A stretch of DNA of 48,173 nucleotides from Dehalococcoidia bacterium (GTDB lineage: Bacteria; Chloroflexota; Dehalococcoidia; Tepidiformales; Tepidiformaceae): NCBI GenBank assembly GCA_003104995.1, contig PQAO01000027.1:164799-212971 (forward strand). The letters are read 5' to 3'. The notes under the pieces are model-generated. The model was not told the DNA's origin and made no database searches. It saw only the letters and a program-made list of their open reading frames with translations. The position numbers were made by a program, and so were the translations under genes. This document shows, piece after piece, positions 18,301 to 26,423 of this stretch; position 1 is the first letter of the stretch; each line of letters starts with the position of its first letter.

Positions 18301-18585
18301 CTCGCCGGCCATCTGGAGGGCTTCACGGCCCAGGGTTTCGACGGCGTCCCAGGTGGCGCCTTCGGGGAGGTTGGCGCCGGCCTTGAAGTACTCGACCGCG
18401 GCTTCCCAGGAGCGAAGGCTCAGCGCGGTGAGCTCAACGCCCGTCTCAGCCCAGGACTGCAGCTGGTTCGGGGTAAGCCGGGGAGCGAGCGCGCGCAGGG
18501 CGGCCTCGTAGTGCTGTTCCAGCGGGGCGGGAAAGCCGGACAGGCGTTCGTGGTGGCGGGCCAGGAGTTCACCGACAATCGACAT
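15346..18585 (-). CDS. large NorD/CbbO-type VWA-domain protein
   Basis: A 1079-residue protein. The N-terminal ~400 residues are alpha-helical repeat-like with no recognised catalytic motif. The middle is rich in Gly, Glu and Met (about 590-740). The C-terminal ~230 residues are a von Willebrand A domain with the MIDAS motif DMSAS near residue 858 and LLSDGRPQDHGYG about 110 residues later. VWA partners of this kind work with CbbQ/NorQ/MoxR AAA+ ATPases to insert metal or remodel target enzymes (Rubisco, nitric oxide reductase). A matching NorQ-type ATPase gene lies just upstream, separated by a metallophosphoesterase gene. Neither Rubisco nor nitric-oxide-reductase genes occur in the window, so the client is unknown. 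Length exceeds typical NorD/CbbO (600-800). Confidence 0.85.
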   Translation of the reverse strand: MSIVGELLARHHERLSGFPAPLEQHYEAALRALAPRLTPNQLQSWAETGVELTALSLRSWEAAVEYFKAGANLPEGATWDAVETLGREALQMAGESAPLAVSFLRSAPETMAVVGPSHVRQWADLGRRLYKGNWKSSSLAAQFFDLGPTVFDVLRIGQTARLVLFVDELSRHSYELASACLATAPGVLKKLDEDDRLPFIAFAVELAQSSWADSRLYFERGAPLLHKVHAPLRERFLLLAAQVARGHNRSAFQYFEEATAALDELEADDHYKVIDLAEQLAPYSAYAAMDFIAVVPTVLQRIRIDELEPWHNAGMRILQASHEGGEAYFQLQSTRGEDILENLSARIELSKVGEILRLYCKALTGTNVSIQTTESLAEKGIGWVNEHRASTDGSTIFLPELMERFHEKDENFTAIKVFATHQAAHIEFGSFDFEFSRTGTVFPLRRTALVDPERHPATDMEAFFDLFPERQLASDLFTIAEDSRVDSRVKRDYGGIRRPMLHLQQEELAKRPDVRRMPLRNAFVENLVRASLDGADAIMWPRQREEPMSRALGLLNALHAEQAIVEDAAEATLALYEVAMSIPNIFEQLEDDQWGSVAPMEAGQAMPMEGGGEQGGQGGQMSMGGVEAGEGDEDYESPQEIDFRGDFKPELVDLLMKLKENAQGGDAGEQSPVPLTPEQLAELLAKSVEIDLDAMSEGDLDASTGQFMSNLMKEAGTPPSEKGDSGEPTSDNSTGSGEGEEPLIPIVTIYYYDEWDFRAQDYKPRWCAVKESKLEEGEEDFYENTLREHAGLVTQTRKQFELMKPEMFRKIKRLPDGEDFDLDAAIEWMVEKRIGANPNEKIYWRRNKIERDVAVAFLIDMSASTDEEINKREKRYDEDDYDDDPRKYLSWWVSKRRQELTAPPKRIIDLEKESTVLLMTALETIGDQYGIYGFSGYGRDNVEFFVIKDFDETLNQKIKNRLDKITPIRSTRMGPAIRHATHKLNLTDAKVKILFLLSDGRPQDHGYGRDRTEKEYAIHDTKQALNEAKRDGITPFALTVDRAGHDYLKTMCEDMGYEVVADIEALPSRLPTLYRRLTE

Positions 18586-18678
18586 AGGTTGCGGCTCGTT
18601 TCATCCTCATCGTCGCCTCGGCGCTCGAGGCGCTCCATGAGCGTGCACATATCGGGCCGGGCGGGTTGGCGCGGCTCG

Positions 18679-19290
18679 TCATTGCTCTCCGGAGTGCCTC
18701 ACGAAGTTGCGGGTTGGATCCTTGTAATCGTAGAAGATCACCTCGTCCGTTGTCGTGTCCCAGACCGCGCACGAGAGCTGAAAGTCGTTCCGGTGGTCGC
18801 GAGGGTCGCCCGCGGAACCGGGGTTGATGACGAGCACGCGGCCAAAGCGTTGTGCCATTTTGTAGTGGGTATGACCCACGATGAGCGTGGCGCAATCCAG
18901 GTCGGCGGCGCGGCCCCACACCGATTCCTGTGGGTAGTGGTAGTCCTTCCACGGCTCCCACGGGGACCCGTGAGTCATCACGACTTTCCTCCCGTCGACG
19001 ACCTCCTCGATCCGGTATGGCTGCTGGCGAAGCCAACCGACCAACTCGGCGTCGACTTTCGGAGACGACAAGGCGCGGATGCCATCGCTGCCGAGGATGG
19101 TCTCCTCGTGATTACCGAGGACGACTCGGGCGCCAAGCTCGCGGAGCCGGGCGACCACTTCGTTCGACCAGCGGAATTGAAAGACGCTGTCACCGGCGCA
19201 CCAGAGCTGGTCGATCTCGCCCATCCGTACCAGGGCCTCTTCGAGACCCTGGATGTTGCAGTGGATGTCGGAGACGATGCCAAGACGCAC
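18679..19290 (-). CDS. calcineurin-like metallophosphoesterase (YfcE/MJ0936 type)
   Basis: Encodes 203 residues with all phosphodiesterase metal motifs: GIVSDIHCN at the N-terminus, AGDSVF, VLGNHEETI, VMTHGSPWEP and VGHTHYKMA. These proteins hydrolyse phosphodiesters with Mn2+ or similar metals; substrate unknown. GTG at 19290 starts 2 bp after the NorQ stop. The open frame extends upstream only across the NorQ gene, so the longer version is not real. It lies between the AAA+ and VWA genes; this interposed position suggests shared expression but does not prove shared function. Confidence 0.88.
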   Translation of the reverse strand: MRLGIVSDIHCNIQGLEEALVRMGEIDQLWCAGDSVFQFRWSNEVVARLRELGARVVLGNHEETILGSDGIRALSSPKVDAELVGWLRQQPYRIEEVVDGRKVVMTHGSPWEPWKDYHYPQESVWGRAADLDCATLIVGHTHYKMAQRFGRVLVINPGSAGDPRDHRNDFQLSCAVWDTTTDEVIFYDYKDPTRNFVRHSGEQ

Positions 19291-19292
19291 AG

Positions 19293-20180
19293 TTATTCGA
19301 AGATCGAGGTGACGACCTCTTCGATGCTGCGCTGCACCTCCTGGTCGTCGGTGAGCGCCCAGGTGACGGCGACCTGGCAGGCGCGGCGAGCCGGCACACC
19401 ATTGGCGATGAGCTTGCCTGCGTAAATAAGCAGACGGGTGCTCACGCCTTCGCCAAGTCCGTGTTCCTTCAAGTTGCGCACCTTCTCGCCGAGACGGGCG
19501 AGGTCGAGTGCGACTTCGCGGCTGCAGCCGGCTTCGTGCTGGATGATCTCGCACTCAAGGTCGCGGGGTGGGTAGTCGAACTCGATGGCGATGAACCTCT
19601 GGCGTGTCGAATGCTTCAAGTCTTTCAGCGCGCTCTGGTAACCCGGGTTGTACGAAATGACCAGGAGGAACCCGTCGGCCGCTTCGATCACCTGGCCGAG
19701 CTTCTCGATCGGCAGCAGGCGGCGATAGTCGGTGAGCGGGTGGATGAGGACGGTCGTGTCCTTGCGAGCCTCAACGACCTCGTCGAGATAGCACATGGCG
19801 CCGACCTTCACGGCGCGGGTCAGCGGGCCATCGACCCAGTGCGTGCCATCGGTATCGAGCAGGTAGCGGCCCACCAGGTCGCTTGCGGTCAGGTCCTCGT
19901 GGCAGGCGACCGTGATGAGCGGCATCCGGTGCTCCGCTTCTTTGCCGGTGCGGCTGGAGACCTTCATCATCGGGCGGCCGAGCTTGTAGGCCATGTACTC
20001 GACGAAGCGGGTCTTGCCCGCGCCGGTCGGGCCCTTCAGTAAGACCGGGATGCGCTGGGCGTAGGCGGTTTCGAAGAGCTGGACTTCGTCGCCGATCGGG
20101 AGGTAGTAGGGCTCATCGTGCACCGCGTATTCCTCGACGGCGTAGATGGTTGAATTGCCCATGTCAGTCTGTGTGGTCAA
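19293..20180 (-). CDS. NorQ/CbbQ-type AAA+ ATPase
   Basis: A 295-residue MoxR-group AAA+ ATPase: Walker [12 protein letters not shown] at 48-57, Walker B CYLDEV near 130, sensor region ISYNPGYQS, and the C-terminal CbbQ/NorQ helical part ([12 protein letters not shown]). Such ATPases form hexameric rings that act with a VWA-domain protein, here the 1079-residue protein encoded two genes downstream. I prefer the TTG at 20180 because AGGA and an upstream GGAGGT precede it; the ATG at 20162 lacks a ribosome binding site. It begins 8 bp after coaE, with the GGAGGT overlapping the coaE stop. Confidence 0.88.
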   Translation of the reverse strand: MTTQTDMGNSTIYAVEEYAVHDEPYYLPIGDEVQLFETAYAQRIPVLLKGPTGAGKTRFVEYMAYKLGRPMMKVSSRTGKEAEHRMPLITVACHEDLTASDLVGRYLLDTDGTHWVDGPLTRAVKVGAMCYLDEVVEARKDTTVLIHPLTDYRRLLPIEKLGQVIEAADGFLLVISYNPGYQSALKDLKHSTRQRFIAIEFDYPPRDLECEIIQHEAGCSREVALDLARLGEKVRNLKEHGLGEGVSTRLLIYAGKLIANGVPARRACQVAVTWALTDDQEVQRSIEEVVTSIFE

Positions 20181-20188
20181 AGTTCCTG

Positions 20189-20806
20189 TTACCTCCCGGC
20201 TGCGCTCTGCAGCCGCCCCTGAAATTGGCTCCAGGCCTCCTGGATGCGAGCGTCGAGCTCCCCCAGGGTCCCGTTATTCTCGATGATGACGTCGGCGCGG
20301 GCCGTGCGTTCGGCGTTGGTGAGTTGCGAGTTGATGCGGGCGCGGGCCGCCTCTGGTTCGAGGCCGTTGCGCGAACCGAGTCGTTCGACCGCGAGGTCCG
20401 GCTCGACGACCACAACCCAGATCTCGTCGGCCAGGTCGTCCCAGCCAGCCTCAAAGAGTACGGCTGCTTCGAGCACGGCCACCGCATTGCCGCCGGTCTC
20501 GTACTCCGAAAGCGCCTCGGTCGCGAGTCTGCGGATACCCGGCCAGACAATATCCGTGAGGCGCTTCAGCTCATCAGGCCGGCCGAATACCTTGCCGCCC
20601 AGCACCTTGCGGTCGATCGTCCCATCGGGGGCGACCAGTTCGGCACCGAACGCCCGGACGACTGCCTCGAAGGTGTCGGTCCCGGGATCGTAGGTCCGAT
20701 GCCCGAGGATGTCGGCATCGATGACCGGGACCCCGTGATCAAGGAAAAACCGGGTCACGGTGGATTTTCCGCTGGCGATGCCACCCGTCAGCCCTATGAC
20801 ATGCAC
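20189..20806 (-). CDS. coaE: dephospho-CoA kinase
   Basis: Phosphorylates the 3'-hydroxyl of dephospho-CoA, the last step of coenzyme A synthesis. The product of about 205 residues has P-loop [12 protein letters not shown] at 5-16, DADILGH with the catalytic Asp, and the [14 protein letters not shown] and [18 protein letters not shown] segments of the family. I chose GTG at 20806 because GGAG lies 6 nt upstream and the motif then sits at the expected N-terminal position; the frame is open 25 codons further. It heads the leftward operon that continues through the NorQ and VWA genes. Confidence 0.9.
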   Translation of the reverse strand: MHVIGLTGGIASGKSTVTRFFLDHGVPVIDADILGHRTYDPGTDTFEAVVRAFGAELVAPDGTIDRKVLGGKVFGRPDELKRLTDIVWPGIRRLATEALSEYETGGNAVAVLEAAVLFEAGWDDLADEIWVVVVEPDLAVERLGSRNGLEPEAARARINSQLTNAERTARADVIIENNGTLGELDARIQEAWSQFQGRLQSAAGR

Positions 20807-20881
20807 ACGAGACTCCGGAACATTCGTTTGTGGAACGTTAAGTGTATCCCTGCGCGGCGAGGGGCGGCAAACGAACGGCAT

Positions 20882-21313
20882 TCAGCGTGCATCAGCGCCT
20901 ACGATGCGCACGCGCGAACGCGGCGACGTCCTTTCGCAGGTTGGACAGTGATAGATCACGTTCACTCCGTGGCCGCACTGGTTGTCCACCAGGGCGAGAT
21001 CGCTCTCCGCGAATTGCTCGCCCCAGTTCGCCAGGGCGCCAACGACCACGCCAAGGCGATGGCCCTTTGCCGTCAGGACGTACTCGGAGCGCGGAGGACG
21101 CTCGTTGTAGGCGCGCCGCACGACCACTCCGGCGGCCTCGAGGGCCTTGAGGCGGCCCGAGAGGATCGCCGGCGGAATCCCTTCGACAGAGGCACGCAAC
21201 TCCGAGAAGCGGAGGCGGCCCCGCAACAGGTCGCGCACAACGAGCAAGGTCCAGCGGTCACCCACGAGATCAAGAGTAGCGGCTACCGGACAACGGACAC
21301 TGCGCTGGATCAT
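20882..21313 (-). CDS. HxlR-family winged-helix transcriptional regulator
   Basis: A 143-residue regulator with the HxlR signature: RCPVAATLDLVGDRWTLL at the N-terminus, RFSELRASVEGIPPAILSGRL as recognition helix region, and a wing RRAYNERPPRSEYVLTAKG. After the winged helix it adds a short tail CGHGVNVIYHCPTC whose Cys/His spacing suggests a zinc knuckle. I chose ATG at 21313 because GAGG lies 8 nt upstream; an open frame reaches 21370. It is divergent from cofGH, and a palindrome overlaps its own promoter, so autorepression and possibly control of cofGH are likely. The effector is unknown. Confidence 0.87.
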   Translation of the reverse strand: MIQRSVRCPVAATLDLVGDRWTLLVVRDLLRGRLRFSELRASVEGIPPAILSGRLKALEAAGVVVRRAYNERPPRSEYVLTAKGHRLGVVVGALANWGEQFAESDLALVDNQCGHGVNVIYHCPTCERTSPRSRVRIVGADAR

Positions 21314-21338
21314 CTGTACGTCCTCGATTCGTTGCGAT

Positions 21339-21367
21339 ATGCTACCCACGCGGGGAGTACAGTTCAA
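21339..21367 (-). promoter_or_regulatory. putative promoter of the HxlR gene
   Basis: On the minus strand a TTGAAC -35 (21367-21362), a 17-nt spacer and a TAGCAT -10 (21344-21339) precede the HxlR ATG by about 26 bp. The -35 lies inside the palindromic operator candidate. Confidence 0.5.
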
Positions 21368-21378
21368 CATCTGAACTG
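21360..21378. promoter_or_regulatory. palindromic operator candidate between HxlR gene and cofGH
   Basis: CAGTTCA-acatc-TGAACTG: two perfect 7-bp inverted arms around a 5-bp centre, lying between the divergent start codons at 21313 and 21420. Dimeric HxlR regulators bind such dyads next to their own gene. Overlap with the -35 of the HxlR promoter suggests repression. Confidence 0.55.
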
Positions 21379-21419
21379 ACTACGCACGGCGAATCTGCTC
21401 CGCGCCGTAGGAGGCAGGT

Positions 21420-23873
21420 ATGCTCGTCAGCACCCGCCACACACTCGACCTCGTTCTCAATGACAGGCTGCCCGACGAAGCTGCCGCGCTCGCGCTCTCT
21501 GACGAGGCAGACCTTCCGGCGCTGCTCGATGCCGCCGCTCTGCTCCGTGACCGCGGCCACCGAAACGTCATTTCATATTCGAAGAAGGTGTTTGTCCCGC
21601 TGACGCACCTGTGCAGGGACGTGTGCCATTACTGCACGTTCGCCAGACCCCCGGTGCCCGGTCAGCGCGCATACATGACTCCCGAAGAAGTGCTCGAAGT
21701 CGCCCTGGCGGGCGCCGTGGCCGGCTGCAAGGAGGCCCTCTTCACGCTGGGCGACAAGCCGGAGCTCCGCTACAAGGCCGCCCGGCGCGAGCTCGACGAG
21801 ATGGGATATGCCACCACGATCAGCTACCTCACCGCGATGGCGGAGCTCGTCCATCGCGAGACCGGGTTGCTACCCCACGCCAACCCCGGCGTGATGACTC
21901 GCGAAGAGATCGCGGCGCTGCGAGAGGCCACGATCTCCCAGGGCATCATGCTGGAAAGCGTATCCGGCCGGCTCAGCCAGAAGGGCCAGGTGCACTACGG
22001 TTCGCCGGATAAGCACCCGGCGCCGCGCCTCCAGACCATCCGCGACGCCGGCGAGTTGCAGGTGCCGTTCACCTCTGGCGTCCTGATCGGCATCGGGGAA
22101 ACCCGCCGCGAGCGAATCGAGTCGTTTCTCGCGCTCCGCGCACTCCACGAAGAGTTCGGGCACATCCAGGAGATCATCGTCCAGAACTTCCGGGCCAAGC
22201 CCGGCACGAAGATGGCGAACGCCCCAGAACCCGACCTCGACGACCTGCTCTGGACCATCGCCGTTGCCCGCATCGTGTTCGGGCCCGAAATGAACATCCA
22301 GGCGCCGCCCAACCTCAGTTATGACGAGTATCCGCGGCTCGTTGCCGCGGGACTGAACGACTGGGGCGGCGTCTCGCCGGTGACGCCAGACCACGTGAAC
22401 CCGGAGGCGCCATGGCCCCACCTCGAGGCATTGCGCGAGCGGACCGCGGAGTGCGGCAAGGTGCTGACCGAGCGGTTGGCGGTGTACCCGGCATACGCGC
22501 TGGACAACGCTCGCTGGCAGGCGCCCGCAATGGCGACCGCGGTCATCCGGGCAATTGACGGCGATGGGTTCGCACGGGTCGATGACTGGTCGCCGGGCGA
22601 TGCCGAAACGCCGCCACCGGCGGTCGACGTCCCACGAAAGCTTGGCGCCGACCGGGCGGTCGATACGTCGACGCCGGAAGTCCGGGAGATACTTGCCCGG
22701 GCGGACACCGGGGAAGAACTGCTGCCGGCCGACCTGGTACGTCTGTTCCAGGCGCGGGGCGACGACTACCACCTGGTCTGCGAGGCGGCCGACCGGCTAC
22801 GCAAGCGCGTGAACGGCGACACTGTCTCGTACGTTGTGAACCGGAACATCAACTACACCAACATCTGCTACTTCCGCTGCCAGTTCTGCGCGTTCGCGAA
22901 GGGGAAGATGAGCGAGAGCCTGCGCGGCACCCCGTATGACCTCGGGATGGATGAAATCGTACGCCGGTCGGAGGAGGCCTGGGAGCGCGGGGCAACGGAA
23001 GTCTGCATGCAGGGAGGCATCCATCCGGAGTACACCGGCGAGACCTACCTGAACATCCTTCGCGCGGTGAAAACGGCGCTGCCCGACATGCATATCCACG
23101 CCTTCTCACCACTGGAAGTGAGCCAGGGAGCTGAGACGCTGGGTATCTCCGTGCCGGAGTTCCTGCGGCGCCTGAAGGATGCCGGCCTGGGCACGCTCCC
23201 TGGTACGGCGGCAGAGGTGCTCGACGATGACGTCCGCGTGACGCTCTGCCCCGACAAGCTGACCACCCAGGAATGGCTGGACGTAGTGGAGGCGGCGCAC
23301 CGCACAGGATTCCGGACTACTTCGACGATCATGTATGGCCACATCGATGGGCCGCTGAACTGGGCGCGCCACCTGGTCGCCCTGCGCGACCTCCAGAAGC
23401 GCACCGGCGGCATCACGGAGTTCGTGCCCCTGCCGTTCGTACACATGGAGGCACCCATCTACCTCAAAGGGAAGGCACGGCGCGGGCCGGCCTTCCGCGA
23501 GGCCGTGCTGATGCATGCGGTCGCGCGGCTGGCGCTCCACCCGTACATCACCAACATCCAGGTGTCCTGGGTGAAGATGGGCGTTGAAGGGGTAAAGGCG
23601 TGCCTGGCCGCCGGCGTGAACGACATGGGTGGGACACTCATGAACGAGAGCATCTCGCGCGCCGCCGGCGCGGCCTTCGGCCAGGAACTGCCGCCCGAAG
23701 AGATGGAGCGCACGATCCGCTTCATGGGACGGACGCCAAGGCAACGCGCGACGACCTACGGTCCGGCGCCGGAAGAGCGACTGATTGCGTCCTTCAACGC
23801 CGCCCCACTCAGTCCGCTCGTGCTCACCCCGGCAAAGAAATACGAACGCAAACGCCAGGAGATTTCCGCGTAA
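21420..23873 (+). CDS. fbiC: FO synthase, fused CofG-CofH (FbiC-type)
   Basis: An 817-residue bifunctional radical SAM enzyme that makes the deazaflavin FO (7,8-didemethyl-8-hydroxy-5-deazariboflavin), precursor of coenzyme F420, from tyrosine and 5-amino-6-ribitylamino-uracil. The N-terminal half is CofG-like with cluster motif HLCRDVCHYCTF (Cys 65, 69, 72). The C-terminal half is CofH-like with NICYFRCQFCAF (Cys near 483, 487, 490). AGGAGG precedes the ATG. The two halves are separate proteins in archaea and cyanobacteria and fused in actinobacteria, so the fused form is informative. The organism therefore probably uses F420-dependent redox enzymes. Confidence 0.95.
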   Translation: MLVSTRHTLDLVLNDRLPDEAAALALSDEADLPALLDAAALLRDRGHRNVISYSKKVFVPLTHLCRDVCHYCTFARPPVPGQRAYMTPEEVLEVALAGAVAGCKEALFTLGDKPELRYKAARRELDEMGYATTISYLTAMAELVHRETGLLPHANPGVMTREEIAALREATISQGIMLESVSGRLSQKGQVHYGSPDKHPAPRLQTIRDAGELQVPFTSGVLIGIGETRRERIESFLALRALHEEFGHIQEIIVQNFRAKPGTKMANAPEPDLDDLLWTIAVARIVFGPEMNIQAPPNLSYDEYPRLVAAGLNDWGGVSPVTPDHVNPEAPWPHLEALRERTAECGKVLTERLAVYPAYALDNARWQAPAMATAVIRAIDGDGFARVDDWSPGDAETPPPAVDVPRKLGADRAVDTSTPEVREILARADTGEELLPADLVRLFQARGDDYHLVCEAADRLRKRVNGDTVSYVVNRNINYTNICYFRCQFCAFAKGKMSESLRGTPYDLGMDEIVRRSEEAWERGATEVCMQGGIHPEYTGETYLNILRAVKTALPDMHIHAFSPLEVSQGAETLGISVPEFLRRLKDAGLGTLPGTAAEVLDDDVRVTLCPDKLTTQEWLDVVEAAHRTGFRTTSTIMYGHIDGPLNWARHLVALRDLQKRTGGITEFVPLPFVHMEAPIYLKGKARRGPAFREAVLMHAVARLALHPYITNIQVSWVKMGVEGVKACLAAGVNDMGGTLMNESISRAAGAAFGQELPPEEMERTIRFMGRTPRQRATTYGPAPEERLIASFNAAPLSPLVLTPAKKYERKRQEISA

Positions 23874-23942
23874 CACACTGACGTACCGTCACCACGGGGT
23901 GTAAGCTTCCGCGATTCCCATGGAGCGGAGGCCGACAGGACC

Positions 23943-25172
23943 GTGAACGGAAACGGTACGTCGCCGCACCCACGGCTTATCAACCTGGTCCTCGCGCAGG
24001 GCATCTCTGCGAGCGGGGACGCCTTTCTGCTGACCGCCGCCTCGATCGCGATCTATCGCGAGACTGACTCCACAACGGCGGTCAGCCTCCTGCTCGGCCT
24101 GGCCGCGCTGCCGACGGTACTCCTCGGGCCCATCGCCGGCACCTTTGCCGACTGGTATTCGCGGCGCCGGATCATGGTAGGCGTTGATATCGCCAGTGCG
24201 GCGGCCTGCCTCGCCGTCCTGGCGACCGTCGCACTGCTACCGCTTTCCGTGGCGATCTTCGTGGCAGTGGGCGTCGTGTACACGCTCTCGACGTTCTACC
24301 GGCCGGCCGCGCAGGCGCTCCTGCCCACGCTCTCCGGGCCGCAGCAATTGGGCCGCGCGAACAGTGGGCTCCGTCTCGCTACCAGCCTGGCCAACATACT
24401 CGGGCCGGCTGCGGCCGGGCTGCTGGTCGACCGGGGCGGTTTCGAGCTGGTGCTGGCCATCGATGCCGCGACTTTCCTCGTTTCCGCCCTGCTGGTGCTG
24501 GCGATCACGAACGTGCCCAACCTCGCTCCGGATGGAGCCCGCCATTCGGCGTTCGCCGATGCGCTGGATGGGCTGAACTACGCACGGCGCAACCGGAACA
24601 TCCGCGTAGTCATCGCTGCCATTGGAGTCACCCTGCTGGTCGGGACGATCGTGAACGCGGGGACGCTACCACTGGTGTCGCGGGCGCTCGGCCTGCCGGA
24701 ATCGCGCTACGGAGTGCTGCTCGCGATCGAAGGGGCTGGGGCGATGGGCCTCGCGATCGTTCTCCTGTACCTGGGCCCCCGCATCCGGCTACTCAGCACG
24801 GGTGCAGGGGCGCTCATCGCGGTCGGCGGGTCGACGATGGCGCTGGGGACCGCACCGAATTTCGCGGCCGCCGCCGCGGCGATCGCCGTGCAGGGCATGA
24901 GCGTTGTCGCCCTGCAGGTGGCATTCGCCAGCTATCTCCAACAGCAGACCGTCGATGCCTTCCGTGGGCGCGTGATGGCCGTAACATCGATGGTCGCATC
25001 CCTGGCGAGCATTTCCGGGTTCGCGGTAGCAGGCCCCCTGGTGGATTCCATCGGGGTCAGGCAGGCATTTACCCTGGCGGGCGCGCTGATCTGCGTAGCA
25101 TCGATCCCCGTCCTGTCGCTGGTCTGGTCGGCCGCACGCGCCGCGCAGGCTGAGCGTACGGGCGAGGCCTGA
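23943..25172 (+). CDS. major facilitator superfamily transporter
   Basis: A 409-residue protein with about twelve hydrophobic segments. The loop between segments 2 and 3, ADWYSRRRIMVG, matches the MFS motif A region, and a related RFRGRVMAV-like loop (AFRGRVMAVTS) lies in the second half. Overall it resembles the MFS_3/enterobactin-exporter-like group, so an efflux role is likely but the substrate is unknown. The GTG start at 23943 follows a GGAGG/AGGA region, 69 bp after fbiC. It could be co-transcribed with fbiC; no terminator is visible between them. Confidence 0.82.
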   Translation: MNGNGTSPHPRLINLVLAQGISASGDAFLLTAASIAIYRETDSTTAVSLLLGLAALPTVLLGPIAGTFADWYSRRRIMVGVDIASAAACLAVLATVALLPLSVAIFVAVGVVYTLSTFYRPAAQALLPTLSGPQQLGRANSGLRLATSLANILGPAAAGLLVDRGGFELVLAIDAATFLVSALLVLAITNVPNLAPDGARHSAFADALDGLNYARRNRNIRVVIAAIGVTLLVGTIVNAGTLPLVSRALGLPESRYGVLLAIEGAGAMGLAIVLLYLGPRIRLLSTGAGALIAVGGSTMALGTAPNFAAAAAAIAVQGMSVVALQVAFASYLQQQTVDAFRGRVMAVTSMVASLASISGFAVAGPLVDSIGVRQAFTLAGALICVASIPVLSLVWSAARAAQAERTGEA

Positions 25173-25223
25173 CAGCAATCCGGCGCTCAGGTAGATTCAC
25201 CCGTACCTACCACAGGAGTGTCC

Positions 25224-26423
25224 ATGGACGCACTTGAAGGACTCACCGTCCTCGATTTCACGAGCCACCTGGCCGGCCCGTACTGCACCAGGCTGCTTGC
25301 CGACATGGGAGCCCGCGTCATCAAAGTCGAACGGCCGGATGGCGACCCTGCCCGCACAGTGCAACCGTTCCTCGGCGATCAGCCGGGTCCAGACCGGGGG
25401 GCGACCTGGCACTACCTGAACACGAACAAGGAATCGGTGGTAGTCGACCTGACGAAGCCGGACGCCGGTGGCGTGGTGCGCCGGCTTATGGCCCGCGCCC
25501 AGCTCGCCGTTACGTCCAGCGCACCCCTTGTCGAACGGGAACTCGGGATCGACTACGCGAGGCTTTCGTCTTACGCAGACATCCCGGTGGTTTCCATTAC
25601 CAACTTCGGCCACGACGGACCCTACCGCGACTACCGGCTCTCGGACACGGTGCTCTATGCGATGGGCGCCGAGATGTACAGCCACGGACTTGCCGACCGT
25701 GAACCGCTCAAGCTCGGTGGCACCGCGGCGATCCTCCAGGGAGGCGCGATGGCGGCAGTCGCAGCCATGGGCGCTATCACCGCCTACGAGGTCCACGGCG
25801 TAGGGCAACTTATCGACGTGCCCCTGTTCACGGTCCAGATCAGCAACATCGACCGCCGGAGTTCAAGCATCCTTGCCTACCGCTTCAGCGGGCGCGTGCA
25901 GCAGCGGCCCCAGGGCGCCGGGGGACTCGCGGGCGGGGTGTACCCGGTAGCCGACGGCTTCGTCGAAGTGACTGCCACCGCGGGCAACTACTGGCGGCGC
26001 TTCGTCGACATGATTGACGACGACGCTCTGCGCGACCCCAGGTGGGAGAACCCGATGATGGCAATGGATCCAGCGGCGAAGGAGGAAGCCGACGGTATCG
26101 TCTACCCGTGGATGCTCTCGCGTACGAGGGCTGAGGTGTGGGACGAGGCCCGGAAGGTCCGGGCGATGGTCGCACCCATCTATGACGGCACGGACCTGTT
26201 CGGTGACGAGAACTTCCGTGCGCGGGGGCTCTGGGCCGAGATCGAGCACCCCGAGATCGGCAAGCAGCCGATGCTGGGCAGACCGTACATCTTTGAGAAG
26301 ACTCCGTGGCGCATCCGCTCGGCGGCGCCGTCGCTCGGGCAGCACACCGATGCGGTGCTTGGCGAGGCCGGCTTTTCGACCGCGGAGATCGGCCGGCTGC
26401 GCGCCGAGGGAGTGGTGGCGTGA
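25224..26423 (+). CDS. family III CoA-transferase, subunit lacking the catalytic Asp
   Basis: A 399-residue CaiB/BaiF-type protein (EGLTVLDFTSHLAGPYCTRLLADMGA at the N-terminus in two runs, then VIKVERPDGD and NKESVVVDL). In active family members an Asp follows a Gly in an xGDxxxG segment near residue 170. Here the aligned stretch reads KLGGTAAILQGG with no Asp. ATG at 25224 is preceded by AGGAG at 5 nt; a GTG at 25218 overlaps that site and is rejected. The stop overlaps the next CoA-transferase start (GTGA), so the two products are probably made in equal amounts and may form a heteromer in which this is the non-catalytic subunit. Confidence 0.85.
   Translation: MDALEGLTVLDFTSHLAGPYCTRLLADMGARVIKVERPDGDPARTVQPFLGDQPGPDRGATWHYLNTNKESVVVDLTKPDAGGVVRRLMARAQLAVTSSAPLVERELGIDYARLSSYADIPVVSITNFGHDGPYRDYRLSDTVLYAMGAEMYSHGLADREPLKLGGTAAILQGGAMAAVAAMGAITAYEVHGVGQLIDVPLFTVQISNIDRRSSSILAYRFSGRVQQRPQGAGGLAGGVYPVADGFVEVTATAGNYWRRFVDMIDDDALRDPRWENPMMAMDPAAKEEADGIVYPWMLSRTRAEVWDEARKVRAMVAPIYDGTDLFGDENFRARGLWAEIEHPEIGKQPMLGRPYIFEKTPWRIRSAAPSLGQHTDAVLGEAGFSTAEIGRLRAEGVVA

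Noticed and set aside
18586..18678. A small gene between the metallophosphoesterase and VWA genes.
   Set aside because: The available frame (from 18650) runs into the VWA gene in another phase, lacks a ribosome binding site and has no family pattern.
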